In this document: positions 9,049-18,050 of the stretch, one piece after another | How positions within the stretch are numbered: position 1 is the first letter of the stretch | Layout of the letters: every line of letters begins with the position of its first letter | Source: Oscillospiraceae bacterium | GTDB taxonomy: Bacteria; Bacillota; Clostridia; Oscillospirales; Oscillospiraceae | Assembly: GCA_009785525.1 (NCBI GenBank) | Contig: WQWC01000002.1 | Span: forward strand, 1 to 64,000 | Direction: 5' to 3' | DNA: 64,000 nt | Notes under the pieces: model-generated | The model's database searches: none | Told to the model about the DNA's origin: nothing | What the model saw: the letters and a program-made list of their open reading frames with translations, nothing else | Position numbers and translations under genes: made by a program

Positions 9049-9086
9049 AAAACAAGACCCGCGCTGATTAGCGCGGGTCTTGTTTT
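9049..9086 (+). terminator. Terminator after bglB
   Basis: A perfect 17-bp stem, AAAACAAGACCCGCGCT with AGCGCGGGTCTTGTTTT, closes a GATT loop and ends in T-rich sequence. The flanking A-run also allows function on the minus strand for the convergent DinB-like gene. Confidence 0.92.
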
Positions 9087-9102
9087 GTTGAGGCAGCTGT
9101 TG

Positions 9103-9585
9103 TTACATCCAGATATCCTCTAATCCATTTTCAATCAGCATCTTGTTCATCTCACCCGTGTGCGCGGCTAATTCGCGCATTATGTAGAGATCCAGCCCTA
9201 GGTGAGTTTCGCTTATCGGCGGGCCACCTGGCGGAATCGGGGCTGTGACGCTATCGTCGTCAATAGACTCCAGCGCCTTATTTGCCCGCGCGACCGCTTC
9301 CTCATAATAAGCGATAAGTTCCCTTTTACCGGGAAGCGTTTCGGCGGTGGCGCCTTTCCACGGTCCGAATGGCAGGTTGTTTCTGAATTCCGGGTCCTGA
9401 TAGCCGCCGGCGACCGCGCCGTCAATGAATTCGGCTAGGTGATAGGCTATACGGCTTGGGATATAGTATGCGTCCCCATGCGGCTCAAACCACTTGCCTT
9501 CCGGAAATGCGTCCAGAATCCCCCTGATGGTGGCGAAGGATTTCTGGTACTGCGTTCTGACATCGTTTGCTAATATGTTGCTCAT
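9103..9585 (-). CDS. DinB-like / DUF664 family protein
   Basis: A 160-residue protein with the four-helix-bundle look of the DinB/YfiT superfamily. It has an N-terminal helix, IAYHLAEFIDG (conserved His49) and a C-terminal ELAAHTGEMNKM with His142. Such histidines bind a metal ion in the family, whose members include thiol-dependent transferases and damage-inducible proteins of unknown role. AGGAGG sits 5 bases before the ATG. It is a single-gene unit, convergent with bglB across the shared terminator. Substrate and pathway cannot be read from the sequence. Confidence 0.75.
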   Translation of the reverse strand: MSNILANDVRTQYQKSFATIRGILDAFPEGKWFEPHGDAYYIPSRIAYHLAEFIDGAVAGGYQDPEFRNNLPFGPWKGATAETLPGKRELIAYYEEAVARANKALESIDDDSVTAPIPPGGPPISETHLGLDLYIMRELAAHTGEMNKMLIENGLEDIWM

Positions 9586-9643
9586 GTCGGCCTCCTATTG
9601 TTGTTAATAATTAATGATACCTGTTTGTATACTGATTATCACC

Positions 9644-9671
9644 ATTATAACACTTCCGCCGCACGAATCAA
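9644..9671 (-). promoter_or_regulatory. Promoter of the DinB-like gene
   Basis: TTGATT-N16-TATAAT on the minus strand, about 60 bases upstream of the ATG at 9585. Confidence 0.65.
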
Positions 9672-9717
9672 CAGGGAAATCGTAAAGGTTGTGGACATTT
9701 GCATTGATGCGGCACAT

Positions 9718-9767
9718 GTAGGGCGCACTGTGTGCGCCCTCGGGAGGTCGGGGACGACCGCCCCTAC
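9718..9767. repeat. Family A palindromic repeat, copy 1
   Basis: It begins GTAGGGCGCACTGTGTGCGCCC and ends CGACCGCCCCTAC. Each half is its own hairpin (GGGCGCAC with GTGCGCCC; GTCGGGG with CGACCGCC imperfect). It lies between the ATP-grasp and DinB-like genes. Confidence 0.85.
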
Positions 9768-9821
9768 AAATGCAATTTATCCGCTCCCATAGCAAGCGTC
9801 TTTTATTTGCCGCACCGAAGA

Positions 9822-11126
9822 CTATGATTCATAGATAATATTGCCGGCGAAATAATCCATGCCGACATGCGTGTTATTCATCCCGCTTGCGTTTTCCGCG
9901 GGATTGTGTGCGCCGGTGTCATTTGCGCTGAGATTGAATTTGATTTTTGACGCGCCTATTTTCGCATTTCCCCTGGCCTCATCGGGCGAAGCGCCAGTGC
10001 CAATTACATATGCATATCTATGGCCCATTGACGCAGGCGGTCTCAGGATAGTCCCCTTCTTCGGTTTGACATATACGTGCGTAACTCCGGGCCAGTTCCG
10101 CGCCATGTTTTTCCCTGTGACTTTTGTCAGAGTGCCCTCTCCCGGCACGACAATGTATTGAAGAAACGTCTCCTTTGTATATTTGCGCTCAATATCCGGT
10201 GCAAGTCCAACAGCAGCTTTCAGCGTTTCTTTTGTTAAATTGATGCCGTAAGCCGTCTCGATAAGCAAATTCATGGCGCCGCCGGATATTCTGGGATTTG
10301 CTTCAATCAACTTCCATTCGTTATCAAATTGCCGGAGTTCAAGATGACAGGGGCCGTCCCGCATACTGTGGGCCAGTACGATTGATTGGGCGGCCTCTTT
10401 CAATCGGCGGAAAAAATCGCTGTCATCATCGGTAATGATTTGATACCCCGTGACAATGAATCTGCCGGAAAATATAATCTCCTGCCCGACAACCGCTATT
10501 ACATGCACTTTGCCGTTTAATGTAAGCGTTTCTACCAAATACTGCGGGCCGGGTATATATTTTTCCACAAGCACGGGATCGTCCGGGTATCGCCGACGGA
10601 GGTTTGCAAATGCATTTTGATATTGCCGTGTGTCAGCTGCCATATGTACATCCTTCGATGAGGACGACACGGGGGCTTTCAATACCACCGGCATTTGGAT
10701 TGCCGTCTCGTCTCCCGGCGCATCTCCGTCTATAATTTGATAGGGCGGTGAATACGGCGTCCCGCTCAAGGCGTTTCTTGATTTTGTCTTGTCAAGCATA
10801 ATCTCTATCGTCTCTTCGGTGAAAGATTTCAGCCCGAATTCACGGGATAAGCACGCCGCAGTATGGCAATGGGGGTCGATAAAACTCACGATCGCGCAAA
10901 TGGAAAAACGATCCTGATCAATCCGGTCAATGGCACGTCTGACGTCGTTTATATTCTCTAAATTGCACATTCTCATAGAATGTACATGCGGAAAGTCCAA
11001 TCTCTTATCAAAAAAAGACTTTCGGTCCGTCAGCAAAACGGTATAATAATGCATCTCGTCAGAGGCTTTTATCGCCTCATAACTTGAACCGGATTTATTC
11101 GCGCCTATGAAAACGATCGTTTTCAT
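9822..11126 (-). CDS. ATP-grasp ligase-like protein
   Basis: A 434-residue protein with a Rossmann-like N-terminal domain (MKTIVFIGANKSGSSYEAI), a central ATP-grasp fold (VVLKAPVSSSSKDVHM, LVEKYIPGPQYLVETLTL) and the metal/ATP-binding end CHLELRQFDNEWKLIEANP-RISGG. Proteins of this layout ligate a carboxylate, through an acyl-phosphate, to an amine, as in L-amino acid ligases and carbamoyl-phosphate-synthetase-like enzymes. It starts on the base after the stop codon of the YheC/D-type gene, so the two are co-translated. No precursor peptide, peptide exporter or carrier protein is visible nearby. The substrate is unknown; a dipeptide, or a modified spore or cell-wall compound, is only a guess. 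Confidence 0.8.
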   Translation of the reverse strand: MKTIVFIGANKSGSSYEAIKASDEMHYYTVLLTDRKSFFDKRLDFPHVHSMRMCNLENINDVRRAIDRIDQDRFSICAIVSFIDPHCHTAACLSREFGLKSFTEETIEIMLDKTKSRNALSGTPYSPPYQIIDGDAPGDETAIQMPVVLKAPVSSSSKDVHMAADTRQYQNAFANLRRRYPDDPVLVEKYIPGPQYLVETLTLNGKVHVIAVVGQEIIFSGRFIVTGYQIITDDDSDFFRRLKEAAQSIVLAHSMRDGPCHLELRQFDNEWKLIEANPRISGGAMNLLIETAYGINLTKETLKAAVGLAPDIERKYTKETFLQYIVVPGEGTLTKVTGKNMARNWPGVTHVYVKPKKGTILRPPASMGHRYAYVIGTGASPDEARGNAKIGASKIKFNLSANDTGAHNPAENASGMNNTHVGMDYFAGNIIYES

Positions 11127-12167
11127 CTATATAACCTCGCTATTCTTGTCGGCAAGGTACATCGCGTACCTTACGGTGTTTGTTATCACATTTAAATCTA
11201 CATTAATCGAAGGGGGATGCCCGGGTCTCCAGTTTACCTCATAAATAAAGATCTTTTGGTCTTTATCAAGCCCTATGTCGATTCCCAGTTCGTTCAATTC
11301 TTCGCCGTAAAGCTCCCGTTGTATTTCGTCCATATGCGCGGCGAACTGTAATGAAAACATTTCGATATATTTATGTATGTCATAATACCGCTCACCGAAC
11401 TCATTTTTTAAGAAACTTGTGAACTCACCCGTATATCCGCCCTGGGCGATATTGCACACTATGCTGCCGTTTGACGATATCCGCGGATAGATAATCGGTG
11501 TCACCCACTCACCGTTATGGCTTTTCTGCACATGCAGCCTTAAATCGTACGGCGCGCCCGATTTTGTCCGGCAATTTAAATACGGCTGAACAATATATTC
11601 ATCGTGCTTTATTTTGTCCAGTATGAAGTCCGCCATAGAATTGGTATCATGTCTTGCTTCCGCCGCGCCGGATAGTATTTTAAACTCACTGCCCTCTTTT
11701 TTAACATAGTAAATATCAATCCCTTGGCGTCCCCACGAGGGTTTTAATACCACTTTCGGATATCTTTGCAGAAAAGCAAAAAAATCCTCCGCCGATGAGA
11801 CTTTTTCCGACAGTATGAGGTAATCTGAGTATTTCTTGTATTTCATCAGATTACGATACACGGTCATCTTGCTGCCGACAGAAAAGCTGGTAAACGGGAT
11901 TTTTTGCCGTAGCGCTTTGGCTGTTTTTAATTGCTTATTTCCGGAAAATCCGGTTGCGTTATATATAACATCCGGGTAACGGCTGACGGTGCTTATCCAT
12001 TCGCCTCCGTCGTATTTATGTCCGTTTATTATGCCTTTTTCAAAATCCACCGCGCCGGGGGAGAAATACAGCAACTCGGCTCCTTCAGCTTTGGCAACCG
12101 CGGCAAAAGCATACGCCCTGTTTAATCCCGCGGGGCTTTTTCTGTAGTGCATGTAACCTATCAACAT
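11127..12167 (-). CDS. YheC/YheD-type endospore coat-associated ATP-grasp protein
   Basis: A 346-residue protein resembling the YheC/YheD family, which in Bacillus is linked to the spore coat and has an ATP-grasp fold. Recognised stretches are VIYNATGF, a lid segment KVVLKPSWGRQGIDIYYV, YIVQPYLNCRTKSGAPYDLRLHVQ, ARISSNGSIV-type PRISSNGSIVCNIAQGG and the C-terminal LGIDIGLDKDQKIFIYEVNWRPG, where the ELGIDIG and E-N pair are typical ATP/metal ligands. The ATG has GGAG upstream. It is the first gene of a two-gene unit with the ATP-grasp gene at 9822-11126. Spore involvement is inferred from the family. Confidence 0.8.
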   Translation of the reverse strand: MLIGYMHYRKSPAGLNRAYAFAAVAKAEGAELLYFSPGAVDFEKGIINGHKYDGGEWISTVSRYPDVIYNATGFSGNKQLKTAKALRQKIPFTSFSVGSKMTVYRNLMKYKKYSDYLILSEKVSSAEDFFAFLQRYPKVVLKPSWGRQGIDIYYVKKEGSEFKILSGAAEARHDTNSMADFILDKIKHDEYIVQPYLNCRTKSGAPYDLRLHVQKSHNGEWVTPIIYPRISSNGSIVCNIAQGGYTGEFTSFLKNEFGERYYDIHKYIEMFSLQFAAHMDEIQRELYGEELNELGIDIGLDKDQKIFIYEVNWRPGHPPSINVDLNVITNTVRYAMYLADKNSEVI

Positions 12168-12288
12168 ATAGCGATCTCCGATTGATTTGTGTTGTACTGT
12201 AGTTTATGCGCGGGGAGCGTGATGGGTGCAACTAGTGGGATGTACAACCACCCCGTCTTCCCACAAAACCGCATTAAACGTTTCATAG

Positions 12289-12317
12289 TTGATAAACTTC
12301 ACCCCTTGTGGTATAAT
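12289..12317 (+). promoter_or_regulatory. Sigma-A promoter of metG
   Basis: TTGATA-N17-TATAAT, 37 bases upstream of the ATG at 12355, with AAGGAGG in the leader. No T-box or SAM riboswitch fits in this short leader. Confidence 0.85.
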
Positions 12318-12354
12318 GGCAAGATAGACTAAATATTATTAAGGAGGTCCGGTA

Positions 12355-13923
12355 ATGGACAAGGGGACATTTTACATCACAACGCCGATTTATTATCCAT
12401 CGGACAAGTTGCATATTGGGCACACATATTGCACCGTGGCGACCGATGCGATGGCGAGGTACAAGCGAATGCGCGGGTACGATGTTATGTTCCTGACAGG
12501 CACGGACGAGCATGGACAGAAGATCGCTGAGCGGGCGGAATCTGCCGGGGTTTCACCAAAAGAATTTGTGGACGGCATCGTCTGCGGTCCTAACGGAATA
12601 ATTGACTTGTGGAAGCGGATGAATATCTCTTACGACAGATTCATCCGCACGACTGACGATTATCATATAGAGGCTATACAAAAGATTTTCCGCGCCCTTT
12701 ACGACAAGGGCGATATATACAAAGGTGCGTATAAGGGCCTGTACTGCACACCGTGCGAAGCGTTCTGGACTCAAAGCCAGCTTCAGGACGGCAACTGCCC
12801 CGATTGCGGGCGTGAGGTTAAATATGCCGAGGAGGAGGCATACTTCTTCCGCCAGTCCAAATACGCCGGCAGATTGATGGAACTGCTGTCAGGCGGGGAA
12901 TTCTTACAGCCAGCCCCAAGAGTTAACGAGATGGTCAACAACTTCCTGAAACCCGGGCTAGAGGATCTATGCGTATCGCGCACATCAATCACATGGGGTG
13001 TGCCGGTGGATTTTGATCCCGATCACGTAGTTTACGTCTGGGTGGATGCGTTGTTTAACTACATGACGGCGCTGGGGTATCAAAACGACAAATACGACGA
13101 TCTGGAATGCTATTGGCCGTGCGATGTGCATTTTATCGGCAAGGAGATTGTCAGGCCGCACTCGATTATATGGCCGTCAATGCTGATGGCGCTAGACCTG
13201 CCGTTGCCGAAAAAAGTGTTTGGCACAGGCTGGCTTATATTCGATGGTGAGAAGATGAGTAAATCGAAGGGCAATGTGGTTGACCCTATCATACTTGCAG
13301 ACCGCTATGGTGTTGATGCGTTACGATATTTTCTGCTACGCGAGTACACTTTTGGATCTGACGGTAATTTTACAAACGAGCTGCTGATAACACGGATAAA
13401 TGCCGATCTCGCGAACGATATCGGCAACTTGGTGTCACGCTCTGTCGCGATGGTGGACAAATATTTTGACGGGATGCTGCCGTCTGAACACGAATCCGGC
13501 CCGGAGGATGCGGAGCTTATCGCGATGGCTGAGAATTTGCGCGAAGCGTATGAATCGAATATGGAACGTTTCGCGTTCCAGAACGCCTTGGCGGAGATTT
13601 TTAAAGTCACGTCCCGCGCAAATAAATATATCGACGAAACCGCGCCGTGGATTTTGGCGAAAGACGAGGGTCAAAAACCAAGACTCGCCGCCGTGCTGTA
13701 TAATCTGCTGGAGACAATAAGAATCTGCACAGTCCTGCTCCAGCCGTTTATGCCGGACACATGCGTCAAAATTTTCGAGCAAATCGGCGTTGACGAAGCA
13801 CTGACGCAATACGACACCGCCGCTGATTTCGGCAGCCTGCCGAAATCCACAGCCGTAAGCAAAGGCCCGGTGATTTTCCCAAGAATAGACTTGAAAAAAG
13901 AGCTTGAGGAACTGATGTTGTAA
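12355..13923 (+). CDS. metG: Methionyl-tRNA synthetase (short form)
   Basis: A 522-residue class I aminoacyl-tRNA synthetase that charges tRNA-Met. It contains the signature HIGH (residues 20-23), the zinc knuckle cysteines YCTPCEAF and CPDCGRE, WFPYVWVDAL-like VVYVWVDALFNY, and KMSKSKGNVV near residue 300, followed by the helical anticodon-binding domain (ANKYIDETAPWILAK). The protein ends after that domain; the OB-fold tRNA-binding/dimerisation domain carried at the C-terminus of many bacterial MetRS proteins (about 650 residues in Bacillus) is absent. AAGGAGG precedes the ATG. Confidence 0.96.
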   Translation: MDKGTFYITTPIYYPSDKLHIGHTYCTVATDAMARYKRMRGYDVMFLTGTDEHGQKIAERAESAGVSPKEFVDGIVCGPNGIIDLWKRMNISYDRFIRTTDDYHIEAIQKIFRALYDKGDIYKGAYKGLYCTPCEAFWTQSQLQDGNCPDCGREVKYAEEEAYFFRQSKYAGRLMELLSGGEFLQPAPRVNEMVNNFLKPGLEDLCVSRTSITWGVPVDFDPDHVVYVWVDALFNYMTALGYQNDKYDDLECYWPCDVHFIGKEIVRPHSIIWPSMLMALDLPLPKKVFGTGWLIFDGEKMSKSKGNVVDPIILADRYGVDALRYFLLREYTFGSDGNFTNELLITRINADLANDIGNLVSRSVAMVDKYFDGMLPSEHESGPEDAELIAMAENLREAYESNMERFAFQNALAEIFKVTSRANKYIDETAPWILAKDEGQKPRLAAVLYNLLETIRICTVLLQPFMPDTCVKIFEQIGVDEALTQYDTAADFGSLPKSTAVSKGPVIFPRIDLKKELEELML

Positions 13924-13981
13924 CGGACAATTTATAGAGTGCCGCACCGTTTTGAAAGCGACGAAACAGCAAAGAATGTCG

Positions 13982-14003
13982 CGTCGGGGGCGTTGCGCCC
14001 TAC
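13982..14003. repeat. Family A half repeat
   Basis: GGGGGCGTTGCGCCCTAC is the right-hand half of the family A repeat, ending in CCCTAC, in the gap between metG and uppP. Confidence 0.6.
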
Positions 14004-14028
14004 ATCTATCTATTAAGGGGTGTATGTT

Positions 14029-14868
14029 GTGTTTATAATCATGGCAATTTTTCTCGGCATTGTGCAGGGGATAACCGAATTTATCCCAATCTCCAGCTCC
14101 GGCCATCTCGCGATACTGCAGAACATTTTTTCACTGGGGTATGACGAAGAGGCGCATATGTTCTTCAATGTGCTCTTACATCTTGGTACACTGACTTCAA
14201 TCTGCCTGGTATACAAGCAGGAGCTAAAGGGTATGATTTCAGACACCTTGGATCATATACGGAATCGCGACGAAATCGATTCCGACGAACCATTGAAACC
14301 CAACGTCAGAATGGTGATTTTCATACTTGCCGCTACGGTACCGCTTATTCTGGGGCTGATATTCCGCAGGCAGGTGGAGCGGCTGTTTATGAACACCGGG
14401 TTCATCGGGTTCGCACTGCTTATCACTGGCGGATTGCTGTTCGTGTCCGACAGATACATAAAAACAGGCGACAAAAAGGAAAAAACAATAACGCTGGTGG
14501 ACGCGATTATAGTCGGACTCGCACAAGCGGTCGCCGTTATTCCGGGATTGTCACGATCAGGCACGACGATTGCAGTTGGTATGACAAGAGGATTTAACAG
14601 AAGTTTTGCGGTTAGGTTCTCCCTGCTGTTATCCATACCGGCAGTGGTCGGGGCGGGGCTTGTCGAGCTGGTCTCGGCATTCAGGATAGGCATTAATGTA
14701 TCAATGATCCCTGCGTATCTGATTGGAATGATATTCGCGGCGGTTGTGGGCTATTTCTCGGTCCAGCTTCTGCGGCGGCTTGCAACGCAGAAGGGCAAGT
14801 TCGGCAAAATCGCCTACTACTGTTGGGGAGTCGGCGTGCTGACGATTTTGCTTTCGATTGTTTTGTAG
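14029..14868 (+). CDS. uppP: Undecaprenyl-diphosphatase
   Basis: A 279-residue integral membrane enzyme that dephosphorylates undecaprenyl diphosphate to recycle the lipid carrier for peptidoglycan synthesis; overexpression in other bacteria gives bacitracin resistance. The family signatures GIVQGITEFIPISSSGHL near the N-terminus and GLSRSGTTIAVGMTRG are intact, with about eight hydrophobic segments. The GTG at 14029 is chosen because AAGGGG ends 8 bases before it; the GTG at 14020 overlaps that site, and the ATG at 14041 is also possible. Confidence 0.93.
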   Translation: MFIIMAIFLGIVQGITEFIPISSSGHLAILQNIFSLGYDEEAHMFFNVLLHLGTLTSICLVYKQELKGMISDTLDHIRNRDEIDSDEPLKPNVRMVIFILAATVPLILGLIFRRQVERLFMNTGFIGFALLITGGLLFVSDRYIKTGDKKEKTITLVDAIIVGLAQAVAVIPGLSRSGTTIAVGMTRGFNRSFAVRFSLLLSIPAVVGAGLVELVSAFRIGINVSMIPAYLIGMIFAAVVGYFSVQLLRRLATQKGKFGKIAYYCWGVGVLTILLSIVL

Positions 14869-14888
14869 GCGTGCGCGCCTAATGAATA

Positions 14889-14930
14889 GTGAAAAGTGAA
14901 GAACGAATAATTTTTCACTTTTCATTTTTA
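14889..14930 (+). terminator. Terminator-like hairpin between uppP and ftsK
   Basis: GTGAAAAGTGAA pairs with TTCACTTTTCAT (one G-T pair) around a 13-nt loop and is followed by ATTTTTA. A short GCAAG/CTTGC hairpin follows before the ftsK ribosome site. Confidence 0.6.
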
Positions 14931-14965
14931 ATTAGGCAAGCGCAGCTTGCCGCAAGAGGTGAAAA

Positions 14966-17440
14966 ATGGCACAGACTAAAAAACCAATCAAAAAATCAAA
15001 AACACCGCAGAACTCATCCGCAGCGTCCAAGCCGCCCCGGCGGCGGGAGATTGCGGCTGTTGTTGCGTTTATACTCGCGATATTCTCGTTCATCGGGTAT
15101 TTTAACACCGACGGCGCGTTTATCGGGTTCTTCCGGGGACTTGTCACCGGACTTGTCGGGCCGGGGTTCTTTGCGCTCCCTCCGGCGCTTTTATTGTGTA
15201 CTGTTATACTGATCTTCCACAGGGGCAGGCCGGTGCGGTTTCGGATTACCTGCACACTGCTGATGACTGCCGTCGTCGGCGCGTTATGGCACGTATTCAC
15301 GACAAGCGCCGGAGATTACTCGATATCGTTCAGGATGATCGGTGAACTCTGGCTTGACGGGCGGCAGCTGTTATCCGGCGGGGCCGTCAGCGGGACGCTG
15401 GCAGCGATTTTTGCCGCGCTGTTCAGCTCTGTCGGGGCAGTGGTGGTACTCATATGCCTCGGGTTGTTTCTTGTCCTCGCCGCATTGAACAAAACGATTA
15501 CTGATTTGGTAGACGCCTATAAAAACCGTGATCGGCGAGACTACGTGCCGGAGCCGTATCCGGAAAAGGAACCTCCGCGCAGAAACTCACAGCGTCCGTC
15601 GGCGCCCAGGTCGAGACGCAGGCGGGCGATAGATATCCCGATTGACGATGACCATCCCCCGGTGCCGGATCATTTCCAGCAGCCGCCGGAGCTTCCGTAC
15701 AGTCCGGAGCCGCATGCAGCGGAAGAGATAGGGCAAGAGGATGTGCATCTGAATATCCCGTTTATGGAGCAGCGGCGAAGTTCTTCCTCCTCTCCATTCC
15801 CTCCCCTGCCTACTGATGACGTGCCGCCCCCGGTTGACGATACACCGGCGGCTGTCACTGACCCTCCCCCCGCACCGAAATCGGAGCCGGAGGCTGATCC
15901 GGTGTTTGAGCCCATTCCGGCAGAAGGCGAATATGTATTCCCACCGATTGAGCTTTTGACGCAAGGTTCCCAAGCGGCAAAACCCGATGGAACGGAAGAA
16001 GTGCGGATAAATTCCGAAAGATTGGAAGCGGCGTTCAAAAGCTTTGGCATTAACGTAAAGATTCAAAACGCCGTGAGAGGTCCGTCTGTCACCAGATACG
16101 AAGCGGAGCTGGAGGCCGGAATCAAGCTGAACAAGCTGACAAGCCTGGCCGATGATATTGCACTATCTCTTGGCGCGTCCGGCGTCAGAATCGCCGCGAT
16201 GCCGAATAAGATTTCCACCGTCGGTGTGGAAGTCCCGAATAAGCTTATCAGCAAAGTCCATCTGCGGGAAATTATAGAGTCGCCGGAATTCAGGCTTGCG
16301 AAGTCTAAGCTGACATTTGCAATTGGCATGGATATTACCGGTGAGGCTGTCGTCGGCAACATCGCCAAACTACCGCATATGCTGGTCGCGGGGACAACCG
16401 GTTCAGGCAAATCGGTCTGCCTGAACTCGCTGATTCTCAGCATACTTTACAAAGCCACACCGGACGATGTACGGCTTATTATGATTGACCCAAAAATGGT
16501 AGAGTTTAAAGTCTACAACTCGATACCGCACCTGCTTGTCCCAGTCGTCACCGATATTAAAAAAGCTTCCGGAGCCCTGCAATGGGCGGTAGTCGAAATG
16601 ATGAAGCGGTACAATATGTTTGCCGAGACAAACGCACGGGATCTAGAGGGGTATAACGAAGTTGTCAAACGCATTGATGATCGTGACCCGCTGCCTCAAA
16701 TTGTCGTGGTGATAGACGAGCTTGCCGACCTTATGATGACGGCGGCGAAAGAAGTTGAGGAATCAATCTGCCGCGTGGCGCAGATGGGCAGGGCGGCCGG
16801 GATCCACCTTGTCATAGCGACGCAGAGCCCGAGGGCCGACGTTATAACCGGCCTGATGAAAGCGAACATCCCGTCCAGAATCGCGTTGAAAGTCGCAAGC
16901 GCACTGGAATCGCGGATTATCCTCGACTCCGGCGGCAATGCCGAAAAGCTGGTAGGCAACGGCGACATGCTGTACGCGCCTATCGGCACGACCAAGCCAC
17001 AGAGGCTGCAGGGAACCTGGGTATCGGACGCAGAGCGGGAGAACGTTGTCGAATTCATCAAGCGCAGCGGCGAATCGCGTTATTCGGAAGAGGTCATAAT
17101 AGAAATAGAAAAAGCCGCCGAGGACAAGGGTAAAGACACAACTGTTCAAGAGGACTCAGGAGACACGGACGAGTTGCTGCCGCAAGCGGTGGATGTGATA
17201 TTCGAGACAGGACAGGCGTCAGTCTCAATGCTTCAGCGCCGATTGAAACTGGGATACTCCCGCGCGGCGCGGATTGTTGACCAGATGGAGCGGATGGGTG
17301 TAGTCGGCCCGTTTGAAGGCTCAAAACCGCGCACTCTGCTGATCACACGCGACCAATGGCGGGAAATGCAGTATATCTCCGGCAATGCGCCGGCTGATAC
17401 CGAGCAACCGAAGATTGACGATTATGATGTTGATATTTGA
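14966..17440 (+). CDS. ftsK: DNA translocase FtsK/SpoIIIE
   Basis: An 824-residue septal DNA pump that moves chromosomal DNA through the closing division or sporulation septum. The first 180 residues hold four membrane segments (for example AAVVAFILAIFSFIGYF and AVVVLICLGLFLVLAAL). A Pro/Glu-rich linker spans about 185-330. The motor domain has the Walker A motif AGTTGSGKSV (about residue 475-484) and the Walker B motif VVVIDELADLMM (about 579), with the family segment GIHLVIATQSPRADVITG. The C-terminal gamma winged helix (ASVSMLQRRLKLGYSRAARI) reads DNA orientation sequences. The ATG follows AAGAGGTG. The stop overlaps the start of the HAD gene. From sequence alone FtsK and SpoIIIE cannot be told apart. 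Confidence 0.95.
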   Translation: MAQTKKPIKKSKTPQNSSAASKPPRRREIAAVVAFILAIFSFIGYFNTDGAFIGFFRGLVTGLVGPGFFALPPALLLCTVILIFHRGRPVRFRITCTLLMTAVVGALWHVFTTSAGDYSISFRMIGELWLDGRQLLSGGAVSGTLAAIFAALFSSVGAVVVLICLGLFLVLAALNKTITDLVDAYKNRDRRDYVPEPYPEKEPPRRNSQRPSAPRSRRRRAIDIPIDDDHPPVPDHFQQPPELPYSPEPHAAEEIGQEDVHLNIPFMEQRRSSSSSPFPPLPTDDVPPPVDDTPAAVTDPPPAPKSEPEADPVFEPIPAEGEYVFPPIELLTQGSQAAKPDGTEEVRINSERLEAAFKSFGINVKIQNAVRGPSVTRYEAELEAGIKLNKLTSLADDIALSLGASGVRIAAMPNKISTVGVEVPNKLISKVHLREIIESPEFRLAKSKLTFAIGMDITGEAVVGNIAKLPHMLVAGTTGSGKSVCLNSLILSILYKATPDDVRLIMIDPKMVEFKVYNSIPHLLVPVVTDIKKASGALQWAVVEMMKRYNMFAETNARDLEGYNEVVKRIDDRDPLPQIVVVIDELADLMMTAAKEVEESICRVAQMGRAAGIHLVIATQSPRADVITGLMKANIPSRIALKVASALESRIILDSGGNAEKLVGNGDMLYAPIGTTKPQRLQGTWVSDAERENVVEFIKRSGESRYSEEVIIEIEKAAEDKGKDTTVQEDSGDTDELLPQAVDVIFETGQASVSMLQRRLKLGYSRAARIVDQMERMGVVGPFEGSKPRTLLITRDQWREMQYISGNAPADTEQPKIDDYDVDI

Positions 17441-17921
17441 CCTGGACGGCACACTGTTTCAGGCAAAGCCGGTGTTTCGTCTCGCCGGAGAAGGCGTTGA
17501 TTTTTCGTTGGAAAAACTGCTGGATTCCGTAAGCGCTGCCGGGGAGCTTTTCCCCGGCGCTTTTGAGGTTGTGCAACTTCTGCACACGGCGGGATATCGG
17601 ATGTATATCTGCTCCCAAAGCCCGGCGGCATATATTGAAAAAGTCCTCGAACACACGGGAATATCCCGTTTCTTCGAGGGTTATAAAAGCGCGGAGGGGT
17701 ACGACTCAAAATCAAAACCAATCCGCGAACTGGCGCAAGGGCACCCGGCAATAGTGATAGGCGACACCCATGGCGATATAACCGCCGCAAAGCAAAACGG
17801 CATGAAATCAATTGCGGTTATGTATGGATACGGCAACAAAGCGCTGCTGGCCCCGGCTGATGCGTTTGCGGAATCGCCGGGGGGTATTGTTAGGTGCGTA
17901 GAGTGGATTATGCGACTGTAG
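17424..17921 (+). CDS. HAD-family phosphatase (phosphoglycolate phosphatase-like)
   Basis: A 165-residue haloacid dehalogenase hydrolase. Motif I is IFDLDGTLF at the very N-terminus, motif II ICSQS, motif III the lysine in SKSKPIREL, and motif IV VIGDTHGDITAAKQNG. The DLDGT position fixes the start at ATG 17424 or the next codon, overlapping the ftsK stop by 17 bases. A cap of about 60 residues suggests a small-molecule phosphatase. Its stop codon TAG (17919-17921) is part of the family A repeat end CTGTAGGGAC, so the repeat abuts or supplies the C-terminus. Confidence 0.85.
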   Translation: MMLIFDLDGTLFQAKPVFRLAGEGVDFSLEKLLDSVSAAGELFPGAFEVVQLLHTAGYRMYICSQSPAAYIEKVLEHTGISRFFEGYKSAEGYDSKSKPIRELAQGHPAIVIGDTHGDITAAKQNGMKSIAVMYGYGNKALLAPADAFAESPGGIVRCVEWIMRL

Positions 17922-18050
17922 GGACGGCCGGGTTGTTTGATTGACCATGTGCGGAAGAACTGCCGCACCATGTAGGGGACGATGGTAATCGTCCCTGCAC
18001 AACAATGGTAAACGGCGTAATCTACCGGGCGGATTGCCATCCGCCCCTAC
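17918..18050. repeat. Family A palindromic repeat, composite copy
   Basis: It starts GTAGGGACGG and ends CATCCGCCCCTAC. In between are a second GTAGGGGACGATGGTAATCGTCCC unit and GGGCGGATTGCCATCCGCCC, so it looks like two or three repeat units side by side. Its left end supplies the TAG of the HAD gene and its right end, on the other strand, the TAG of the activase gene. Confidence 0.85.

Noticed and set aside
12168..12354. T-box or SAM riboswitch ahead of metG
   Set aside because: The transcript leader from the promoter at 12289-12317 is only about 30 bases long.
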